A stretch of 14,979 nt of DNA, from assembly GCA_900542325.1 (NCBI GenBank), contig UQMY01000043.1:1-14979 (forward strand), written 5' to 3'. This DNA comes from an uncultured Collinsella sp. GTDB lineage: Bacteria > Actinomycetota > Coriobacteriia > Coriobacteriales > Coriobacteriaceae. The translations under genes and the position numbers were made by a program. The notes under the pieces were generated by a model, which was given only the letters and a program-made list of their open reading frames with translations, ran no database searches and was not told where the DNA came from. Below are positions 1-5,863 of this stretch, piece by piece (the first letter of the stretch is position 1; each line of letters starts with the position of its first letter).

Positions 1-16
1 CCTATACGCCGCACCA
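1..16 (+). tRNA. 3' end of a tRNA cut by the window edge (isotype not determinable)
   Basis: The first 16 bases read as the 3' strand of a T stem (CCTAT), a seven-base acceptor strand (ACGCCGC), discriminator A and an encoded CCA. A terminator hairpin follows 11 bases later, as expected for a tRNA transcription unit. The 5' part lies outside the window, so anticodon and isotype cannot be read. The A discriminator would suit several isotypes, including Leu. Because an identical tail recurs at 191-206 without a proper T loop, this copy could itself be a tail duplicate and not a working gene. Confidence 0.5.
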
Positions 17-27
17 TTTGAGATTAA

Positions 28-55
28 AGCTCCCGGCAACGGGGGCTTTTCTTTT
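28..55 (+). terminator. Rho-independent terminator after the tRNA end
   Basis: An 8-bp stem (28-35 with 40-47, one G-T pair) closes a GCAA tetraloop of the stable GNRA type. It is followed by TTTTCTTTT. It would end the transcript of the tRNA to the left. Confidence 0.85.
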
Positions 56-190
56 ACGTAAACACCGCATGGATTCGAACCTCGGTCGAGGCGCGGGCGT
101 GAAGCGGACGCGGAGCGTCCGTAGCGAGCGGGCGAGCACGCCGGCAGGCGGGCGAAGCCGGTGCGGATCCGCGCAGCGGATGCGCGGAAT
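56..190. other. GC-rich hairpin-dense spacer between the 55-bp repeats
   Basis: The stretch is strongly GC-rich and full of small inverted repeats. These include CCTCG/CGAGG at 80-91, a perfect 7-bp stem CGGACGC/GCGTCCG around a GGA loop at 105-121, ATCCGC/GCGGAT around GCA at 167-181, and CCGCGC/GCGCGG at 169-187. Near 71-81 there is a T-loop-like GGATTCGAACC, which reads as GGTTCGAATCC on the minus strand. I see no convincing gene; open frames here have no ribosome site. It could be a folded RNA, a REP-like element or a tRNA-derived remnant. Confidence 0.55.
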
Positions 191-245
191 CCTATACGCC
201 GCACCATTTGAGATTAAAGCTCCCGGCAACGGGGGCTTTTCTTTT
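191..245 (+). repeat. 55-bp direct repeat, copy 2 (tRNA tail plus terminator)
   Basis: Exact second copy of bases 1-55. It starts at the T-stem 3' strand, runs through ACGCCGC-A-CCA (191-206) and ends after the terminator. The sequence before it (GCGCGGAAT) keeps only AAT of the expected T loop, so this is a tRNA tail, not a complete tRNA. A duplicated tRNA 3' end is the usual footprint of integration at a tRNA or of a local duplication. Confidence 0.85.
218..245 (+). terminator. Second copy of the rho-independent terminator
   Basis: Same 8-bp stem with GCAA loop as copy 1 (218-225 with 230-237), followed by TTTTCTTTT. It insulates the TPR gene from transcription entering from the left. Confidence 0.8.
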
Positions 246-368
246 GCGCCAGCTTGAGTGCTTTCGTCCAAAGGGACGATTTCCTGTCGACTCGTGTAAG
301 ATTCCGAGTAGATGTCGCGACTTATTCGCGACCACTCCTTCTCAAGCGACCGATCAGGGTGATATTTC
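246..368 (+). promoter_or_regulatory. Leader of the TPR gene with two hairpins
   Basis: Two perfect inverted repeats are visible: TCGTCC/GGACGA at 264-279, and GTCGCGA/TCGCGAC around a 5-base loop at 314-332. The second ends 36 bases before the start codon and could be an operator or an RNA hairpin. Neither is followed by a long T run. I do not see a strong -35/-10 pair. A weak ribosome site AGGGT lies at 356-360. Confidence 0.4.
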
Positions 369-2810
369 GTGGCAGAGCGTCCGACATACAAGCTCAGGTT
401 TCTCGATCCCAAGAAGCGCTTTCCGGCGATGCCCGAGCAGCCTGCGGGACGCTCATATGGCGTGGTCTGGAAACTCTTTGGCGAGGATCAGCATGAATCT
501 TGTTATGTCGTCGAATTCGTCGGCAAAAGTCATGTGTCGCTTTTGGGCTACGTAAGCGTTTCGGGTGAGGTGTACAAGGTGGACCGCCCCGTTAGCGAGG
601 CTCCGCTGCCCAACGATCCCGACATGGAACTGGTCCTTGACGAGTCGGATTCCAGTATTGGTGAGATTATGGTAAGGGAAGCCAACGGTGCAATGCACGC
701 GTGCGCACAAACTTCCGGCTCTCCCGAAGGCCCCATGCGCGAGCAGTCCGACCACGAGACATGGAATTCGACCCGCGCCCTTCCTTACGGCGAGTTCATG
801 GCCTCGATGTTCTTGCGCTACGTGATATTTGCCAACTCCGAAAGCGCTATTGCGAACACGGCGGGCGTCGACGGTCTCGATGCGGACATGCAAAACGTTG
901 TCGACAAGATCAAGCTCGTAAAGTTACCCGAGCCGGTCGAGGTGTTTTTGGGCTTTAACACGGCACCGCTCCCCGATGCTATCGAGACGCTGCTTTACCG
1001 CGTTGACCATGCCGAGAATCCGAGCGGTATCGAGCGTTATGCCGCCGCCCTTATGAGCGAGGTCGACTTGCCCCGTCTACGCACCATTGCCGCCAAGTCC
1101 GAAATGAGCCTAGCGCGCATCGACCGGTCAAAGCTGTTCTATCTCAATTTTGATCGCAGCTTGCTGGACCAGGACGAGATTGACATGCTGCTTGCCATCG
1201 AGTGCCGTCTCAACCGCCTCTCCGGCATCCTTGATCGCATCGGGGCCGGATTGGTCCCCGCGGCATCCTCGCCGAGCCTTGAGGGCTGCGCGCTCTTTGA
1301 TGCGTGGCATATCGCCAAGACGACCAACGATGTTCCCCGACTGCTCGATACGGCCTCGAGCGATAACCCGTGGGGCAAACCAGGTACGGTGGCTTGCCAG
1401 CCGGGCGGTGAGTGGGACGTTCGCACCCGCTTTGCACGTATCGTAGAAGCGCTCAACGTGGTCACACGGCTCGACTATACCTATCGGGCAAACGTTGCCG
1501 AGGGGATTATGCTCGTTCGGTTTGGGCGCTCTGTCGTGGATGCCATGCCGCAACGTGAATACGACGCTCAAGATGACGCCTGGCGCGAGCTGGAAGAGGA
1601 CACGCGTGCGATCTGGGCCGCGGAGCACGATGCGCGCGTGGCGCTCACGCTTGCGGCGGCGTGTTTTGCCGCGGGCACCTGCATCACGCGCTGCTATGTG
1701 CAGATTGCTGCTCCCGACAGTGAGCAGGGCGAGCGCGTTGCCGCAACGTATTTCTTTGGGCGCGCGGCCTATCTGGCCGATTGCGTGCCTGTCGCCAAGG
1801 ATCTTGAGAGCATGGACATGGACGATATGCCGTGCAAGCGTGTGCTTGAGGCGTATGAGTCAACTGCTCCGGAGACGATTGAACCTGCGGAGGTTCATGC
1901 CCGTCCGCGTGATGACCATCGCGCGCTGCCGCCGGCGCTGCGCGATCTGCTGCTTGCCGATAAGGCTGACGAGTTGGAGGTCATGGAAGAGGACGATGAC
2001 CCATACGTGGCCCGTGTTGTTGAATTGCGCGAGCAGGCAAAAGTCGACCGTACAGGTGCTTTTGAAGGTTTTTCCCGTCTTGTCGAGGAGTTGGAGGCTA
2101 AGTGCGCCGTCGCCGAGCTTTTGGCGACAGGTCCGGTTCAAACGCAGTTTTGTGATAACCAGCTGGTGCGCATGGTGCTTCCGGTGTTGGAAGAAGACCG
2201 CTCTGTGCGTATCCTTCGCGCTCCTGATGCGCTGTATTTTGCCCAGCACGAGATCTGCAGCTTTTACGCCGAACAAGAGGACTTTGAGCGTGCGCTGCCC
2301 GAGGTGCGTCGTCTCTACGATTTGGCGCGCTCGTCCATGCAGTCTCACTTTGCCCTGATCAACGTGCTAGCACGCCTGGAGCGCTTTGACGAGATTATCG
2401 AGGTGGCGCGCCACGGCCTACGTATTGTCAGCGATCGTTCTGCAATCGGCTACCTGTTCTATCGCTTGGCGTTTGCCTATTGGAATTGCGATCAGCTCGA
2501 CCTGGCGCTGGCTTGTTACCGTCTGGTGCCGCGCGGCGAGGAGTCGGGCAGCAGCGCGCTGGAAGAAATGCAGGGCCTTATGAACGAGATGGGCGTCAGC
2601 GAGCCTCCGACGTTCGAGGAGGCGGTCGAGACCATCCGCAAGGCCGGGCTTGAACTGCCGCCCGTGCCCGCCGTGACGAATCAGCTTGCCGATGCCGCTG
2701 TGCAACTGGTCGACAACGGTTTCTTTTTCCTGGCACGCGGTTGCATCTTCCAAATGTGGCGCACCATGGGCAACGACGAGCTCGGCTCCCTCAACCGCTC
2801 GCTGGGGTAG
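369..2810 (+). CDS. Large TPR-containing cytoplasmic protein of unknown function (813 aa)
   Basis: The frame starts with GTG, 8 bases after a modest AGGGT ribosome site, and ends at TAG. I see no signal peptide and no membrane segment, so it is probably cytoplasmic. The N-terminal 80 residues look like a compact beta-rich domain. A variable, acidic and polar linker follows at about residues 85-140. Residues 150-480 are mostly helical with no motif I recognise. The stretch at about 500-550 is acidic and charged. Residues 615-720 contain helix pairs of TPR type: a YAEQEDFERAL-like pattern, then LARLERFDEIIEVARHG, then YWNCDQLDLALACY. TPR arrays usually bind protein partners, so a scaffold or regulatory role is possible. 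No catalytic motif is visible. It stands alone, with terminators upstream and an AT-rich gap downstream. I cannot assign a function; it may be a lineage-specific conserved protein. Confidence 0.85.
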   Translation: MAERPTYKLRFLDPKKRFPAMPEQPAGRSYGVVWKLFGEDQHESCYVVEFVGKSHVSLLGYVSVSGEVYKVDRPVSEAPLPNDPDMELVLDESDSSIGEIMVREANGAMHACAQTSGSPEGPMREQSDHETWNSTRALPYGEFMASMFLRYVIFANSESAIANTAGVDGLDADMQNVVDKIKLVKLPEPVEVFLGFNTAPLPDAIETLLYRVDHAENPSGIERYAAALMSEVDLPRLRTIAAKSEMSLARIDRSKLFYLNFDRSLLDQDEIDMLLAIECRLNRLSGILDRIGAGLVPAASSPSLEGCALFDAWHIAKTTNDVPRLLDTASSDNPWGKPGTVACQPGGEWDVRTRFARIVEALNVVTRLDYTYRANVAEGIMLVRFGRSVVDAMPQREYDAQDDAWRELEEDTRAIWAAEHDARVALTLAAACFAAGTCITRCYVQIAAPDSEQGERVAATYFFGRAAYLADCVPVAKDLESMDMDDMPCKRVLEAYESTAPETIEPAEVHARPRDDHRALPPALRDLLLADKADELEVMEEDDDPYVARVVELREQAKVDRTGAFEGFSRLVEELEAKCAVAELLATGPVQTQFCDNQLVRMVLPVLEEDRSVRILRAPDALYFAQHEICSFYAEQEDFERALPEVRRLYDLARSSMQSHFALINVLARLERFDEIIEVARHGLRIVSDRSAIGYLFYRLAFAYWNCDQLDLALACYRLVPRGEESGSSALEEMQGLMNEMGVSEPPTFEEAVETIRKAGLELPPVPAVTNQLADAAVQLVDNGFFFLARGCIFQMWRTMGNDELGSLNRSLG

Positions 2811-3132
2811 GAGCGGCATAGAAGGGCTGGACTGCGCTTGTCATCCCATTTGCTCACCATGCCGACAAAACGAAGGGGCTACTGCTACCGGCGGTACCGG
2901 GAACATTTGCGTATAGATAAGGTATAACGAATTAAGTCGTAACGTATTAAAGTACGAACTACTGTATCGAGCAGGTTGCCGACAAATTGAATGGAGCTAT
3001 TTGTATTGGCTCAGGTGGGTGGCTCCAGCAGGACCGGTAAGGTCAAAAGCGGCTAGGTCTGCTAAACCTGTTAAACTCTGCTAAAGTTGCTAAACTTTGT
3101 TAAAGTTGTTAAAACTAGCAGAGGAGGGTCGA
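2811..3132 (+). promoter_or_regulatory. AT-rich intergenic region upstream of the AAA ATPase
   Basis: These 322 bases hold no gene. There is no clear terminator for the TPR gene. From about 2900 the sequence becomes AT-rich. An 11-bp imperfect direct repeat (TAACGAATTAA at 2925-2935, TAACGTATTAA at 2940-2950, one mismatch, 15 bp apart) lies here. A TATAAC element at 2923-2928 could be part of a promoter, but no -35 sits at the right spacing. The last 75 bases carry the 19-bp tandem repeat described separately and the strong ribosome site GAGGAGGG at 3121-3128. Confidence 0.5.
3060..3116 (+). repeat. Three tandem 19-bp units carrying six TGYTAAA heptamers
   Basis: TGYTAAA occurs at 3060, 3069, 3079, 3088, 3098 and 3107. 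The steps alternate 9, 10, 9, 10, 9, giving three 19-bp units (first unit TGCTAAACCTGTTAAACTC). On the minus strand each core reads TTTARCA. Inside the array AACTTT at 3093-3098 can pair either with AAAGTT at 3083-3088 or with AAAGTT at 3102-3107, so two alternative small hairpins are possible. The array ends 16 bases before the start codon of the AAA ATPase. An operator array or an iteron-like site is the likeliest reading. Confidence 0.8.
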
Positions 3133-4215
3133 ATGTCGAAAGCCATTAATCCCTTTAAGCCAACGGCGGGCATGAATCCGCCTGAGCTTATCGGACGTGA
3201 CGCTGTTTTGGATGATTTTGCCGAGGCCCTTGAGAATGGTCCTGGTGCCCCCGATCGACTCATGCGCATCTCGGGCGTCCGAGGCACAGGTAAAACGGTG
3301 CTTCTCAATGCATTGGGTGATCTTGCACGAAAAAAAGGATTCGAGGTTGTTGACGTCGCCTCGAATGCCGGTTTTTGCAGTAGAATCCTCGAGGCTCTAC
3401 AGCGAAATGTTCGTCTTGAGTCAATGTCGATCTCCCCATCAATTCTAGGAGTCAGCCTTGGCTCCGTTGAGGTATCGAAGTCGGCATCTCATCTGGGCGA
3501 GGCAATGTACGATGCCGCGAAGCGCGGAGGTCTGCTCATTACGCTCGACGAGATTCAGGATGCCTCAACTGAGGAAATGCGCGAGCTGGGCAATGAGATG
3601 CAGCTTTTGATTCGCCAAGGGGCGAATGTCGCTTTTGCATTCGCTGGCTTGCCAACATCGGTGGATGGCGTGGTGGTTGATGATACCCTTACGTTCCTTC
3701 AGCGGGCAAAACATATCGAACTCACTCGTCTCTCCGATTTTGAAGTCGGCGGATCGTTTGAGGATACAATGAGACGAGCGGGCAAGGAGCTCGATGAAGA
3801 CGCCGCTGAGCTATTAACAAAGGCTTCAGCAGGCTATCCCTTTATGGTCCAGTTGGTCGGATATTACGCTTGGCAGGTTGCTGCGCGCAGCGGGGCGGAG
3901 AGTGTGAACGAAGGGTCCGCGCGTAAGGGTATCCAAGCGGCTCTTGATAGCTTTAATGCTATGGTGATTGCCCCGGCGCTGCGCAGGGTTTCAGGGCGGC
4001 AGTTTCAGTATCTCGTGGCAATGGCTCAATGCGAGGGCGATGAGATTGCCAACGGTGATATCGCCAAAAAGATGGGGCTGCCGGCGAACAAGGTCGGCTC
4101 GTATCGTAAACGCCTCATCGATGCGGGGTTGATTGAGCCTGCGGGCTATGGCTGTGTTTCGTTTGCAATTCCGTATATGCGCGACTATTTGTTGGAGGCG
4201 GTGCGGGAAAGGTAA
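3133..4215 (+). CDS. Orphan AAA-type ATPase with winged-helix-like C-terminus (360 aa)
   Basis: I chose the ATG that lies 5 bases after AGGAGG; an upstream in-frame TTG at 3097 lies inside the repeat array and has no ribosome site. The protein has a Walker A motif GVRGTGKT at residues 48-55 and a Walker B strand LLITLDE ending at D139-E140. A strand ending in AGLP at about 166-172 could be sensor 1. The last 75 residues, with a GDIAKKMGLPANKVGSYRKR segment, look like a winged helix. This order resembles Orc1/Cdc6-like and STAND-like ATPases (the AAA_16 group), which are ATP-driven switches, some of them DNA-binding. No membrane segment or signal peptide is visible. It has no operon partner and no obvious terminator before the tRNA promoter. 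Base use looks less GC-rich than in its neighbours, which suggests an accessory gene. Its target is unknown. Confidence 0.85.
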   Translation: MSKAINPFKPTAGMNPPELIGRDAVLDDFAEALENGPGAPDRLMRISGVRGTGKTVLLNALGDLARKKGFEVVDVASNAGFCSRILEALQRNVRLESMSISPSILGVSLGSVEVSKSASHLGEAMYDAAKRGGLLITLDEIQDASTEEMRELGNEMQLLIRQGANVAFAFAGLPTSVDGVVVDDTLTFLQRAKHIELTRLSDFEVGGSFEDTMRRAGKELDEDAAELLTKASAGYPFMVQLVGYYAWQVAARSGAESVNEGSARKGIQAALDSFNAMVIAPALRRVSGRQFQYLVAMAQCEGDEIANGDIAKKMGLPANKVGSYRKRLIDAGLIEPAGYGCVSFAIPYMRDYLLEAVRER

Positions 4216-4240
4216 AAATGGAATCGCTCCAAATTCCCCC

Positions 4241-4269
4241 TTGCCCAACTTCGGCTGTTTGGTTACTAT
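4241..4269 (+). promoter_or_regulatory. Promoter of the tRNA-Ser gene
   Basis: TTGCCC at 4241-4246 and TACTAT at 4264-4269 are separated by exactly 17 bases, a good match to a housekeeping sigma-70-type promoter. Transcription would start near 4276, a few bases before the mature tRNA end at 4284. Confidence 0.65.
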
Positions 4270-4283
4270 AGAACGGCTGTTAC

Positions 4284-4374
4284 GGAGAGCTGACCGAGAG
4301 GCCGAAGGTGCTCGCCTGCTAAGCGAGTATGCCCCAAAAGGGCATCTGGGGTTCGAATCCCCAGCTCTCCGCCA
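4284..4374 (+). tRNA. tRNA-Ser(GCU)
   Basis: A complete type II tRNA of 91 bases with an encoded CCA. The acceptor stem GGAGAGC pairs perfectly with GCTCTCC. The anticodon stem CTCGC/GCGAG encloses the loop CTGCTAA with anticodon GCT at 4318-4320, which reads AGC and AGU. A long variable arm (ATGCCC, AAAA loop, GGGCAT) is typical of serine tRNAs. The T loop is TTCGAAT and the discriminator is G, as in bacterial tRNA-Ser. It has its own promoter and terminator. Confidence 0.97.
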
Positions 4375-4389
4375 GTAAGACTTTAAAGA

Positions 4390-4415
4390 AGGGTCCCATA
4401 TGGGGCCCTTTTTTA
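4390..4415 (+). terminator. Rho-independent terminator of tRNA-Ser
   Basis: AGGGTCCC (4390-4397) pairs with GGGGCCCT (4402-4409) around the loop ATAT, with one T-G pair. Six T follow. It begins 15 bases after the CCA. Confidence 0.9.
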
Positions 4416-4550
4416 TTATCAAGAATGGCGGCTGGGGATTAGAGTCCGAGAGGGCGTGAACATTAGGAAAACACGGGGCGCTTGAAGACGGGGATACCCA
4501 GGCATGCTCGTGCACCCCGGTGTGGGGTTCCGAGGGGATGGAGTAGGAAT

Positions 4551-5702
4551 ATGGTAAAGGTCGGGCTGCGTAAGCCGAATCTAAAGACATCACTCAAGGC
4601 AAGAACGACTGGCAGAGCGAAGCGCGCGGTAAAGCGGGCGATAATCCCCGGCTATGGTAAGAAGGGCATGGGGTGGATCAAAAATCCGAAGAAGGCTGCT
4701 TACAATGCTGTATACAGTAGAACGACCGTCGGAGTTGGGGATGTCGCTCGCGCCGTTGCTAAATCAGGCGCTCGGAGCTCGGCGTCAAGGATGTCCTCAA
4801 TTACTGTTTCATCGCATGAAGTTACACCTTTGGCGAAGTCTGAACAGAAATCTCTCACTCGAGAGATTACGTCGGTTGACAGGGCAAACAAGGCGCTTTC
4901 GCTATGCTTCCTTCTTGGGTGGTCGGGTGCTCATAGGGCGTATGCACGGATGTGGGGTAGCTTCTTTCTATATCTCTTTACCTTTGGCCTTTTTGGATTT
5001 GGTTGGCTGTTTGATATTGTGACACTACTGATGAGACGCTCCGAGCTAAGGCGTCTCGGCGACAGTGATCCGACTCAACAGCAAGCGCCGTGTTCCGTTG
5101 ATTCTGCATTCGATCGAAATGTCGCCGACTCCGGAAATTGGGAACAGCGTGGAGATGGGGAGGCTGCGGCTCGGCTAGAGCTTCAACGTAAAAACCGTGC
5201 CTATATGGAAGAAAACGGCATCGATGTGGAGATGTTTACCGAGGAAAAGGTCGCGGCGGACGCCTTGCGAACCATTGAGTCGGTATGCCCGTGCATGCTT
5301 AGGTTTGACCGAGGCATGAGCGAAGAGGAGCCAAGCATCAGCTTTTGCTCTCCAACAAAGACGGGGAAAATGCCCAAGAATGTCGTCGAGGCCCGCATTT
5401 ACCATCAGGACGTGAAGCTATTGATGGATTCCCACGGCTTCGAATTGCCGGAGTATGGTGACAGCATCAATGTCATGATTAGCTATCTAGCTGATGGGCG
5501 CATAAATAAAGTCGATATCCATGGGTTCCATAATGGCCGCTCCGTTAGTGTCTCCATTCGCAGGCGGAGCGGCGATCTTGTTATGACGAGTGCGGGCACC
5601 ATCGGAGAAACGGGTGCCTGGCAATCGCTGTGTCCTGGGGCAGACCCCTCAGCTGGGGATTTGTTCAGGGCCTTGACCAAGGAGGTCGAAAGGATCTACT
5701 AG
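4551..5702 (+). CDS. TM2-domain membrane protein with basic N-terminus and unknown C-terminal domain (383 aa)
   Basis: The start chosen is the ATG at 4551, preceded by GGAG and AGGA; an in-frame ATG at 4482 has no ribosome site and would add 23 unlikely residues. Residues 1-75 are rich in lysine and arginine, with a GYGKKGMGWIKNPKKA segment that looks like a separate small module. Residues 110-165 match a TM2 domain: two hydrophobic helices, a GxHRxY motif between them, glycine-rich turns and a closing FDIVTLL. Residues 200-230 are a polar linker. The remaining 150 residues form a soluble alpha/beta-looking domain that I do not recognise. TM2 proteins are membrane proteins of diverse, mostly unknown roles. 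The gene sits alone between the tRNA-Ser terminator and a minus-strand terminator. Its base use is less GC-biased than the core genes, suggesting acquisition. A role in envelope biology or in a mobile element is possible but not shown. Confidence 0.8.
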   Translation: MVKVGLRKPNLKTSLKARTTGRAKRAVKRAIIPGYGKKGMGWIKNPKKAAYNAVYSRTTVGVGDVARAVAKSGARSSASRMSSITVSSHEVTPLAKSEQKSLTREITSVDRANKALSLCFLLGWSGAHRAYARMWGSFFLYLFTFGLFGFGWLFDIVTLLMRRSELRRLGDSDPTQQQAPCSVDSAFDRNVADSGNWEQRGDGEAAARLELQRKNRAYMEENGIDVEMFTEEKVAADALRTIESVCPCMLRFDRGMSEEEPSISFCSPTKTGKMPKNVVEARIYHQDVKLLMDSHGFELPEYGDSINVMISYLADGRINKVDIHGFHNGRSVSVSIRRRSGDLVMTSAGTIGETGAWQSLCPGADPSAGDLFRALTKEVERIY

Positions 5703-5805
5703 CATGCCCGGCGGACTCGTTTTCAAGGTTCGAAAAGACACAGCGAAGGTAAACGGCTAGCAATGTCGCTTTGGTGATTCTGAAGCATCCCGTTTAAGAG
5801 GTATT

Positions 5806-5834
5806 CAAAAAGAGGCGTCCCGTTGGACGCCTCT
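5806..5834 (-). terminator. Terminator of the DD-carboxypeptidase gene
   Basis: A perfect 10-bp stem AGAGGCGTCC/GGACGCCTCT (5811-5820 and 5825-5834) surrounds a 4-base loop. Read on the minus strand it is followed by a short T run, so it ends the leftward gene that stops at 5864. The plus-strand side lacks T residues. Confidence 0.85.
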
Positions 5835-5863
5835 CCAATCTCAAATGTAATGTTCCCCCAGCC

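Larger units (their letters stand above)
1..55 (+). repeat. 55-bp direct repeat, copy 1 (tRNA tail plus terminator)
   Basis: Bases 1-55 match 191-245 exactly; they diverge at the next base (A against G). The unit spans the tRNA 3' end, a short linker and the whole terminator. The start-to-start distance is 190 bp. The repeat may extend to the left of the window. Confidence 0.9.

Noticed and set aside
18..257. Short open frames running through the tRNA-tail repeats
   Set aside because: They cross the terminators and the GC hairpins, have no ribosome site and differ only by the repeat; noncoding is the better reading.
1495..2358. 287-codon plus-strand frame inside the TPR gene
   Set aside because: Overlaps the better-supported 813-residue frame, is arginine- and cysteine-rich in the way shifted frames are, and has no ribosome site.
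3097..3132. Upstream TTG start for the AAA ATPase
   Set aside because: It lies within the heptamer array and lacks a ribosome site, whereas the ATG at 3133 follows AGGAGG at ideal spacing.
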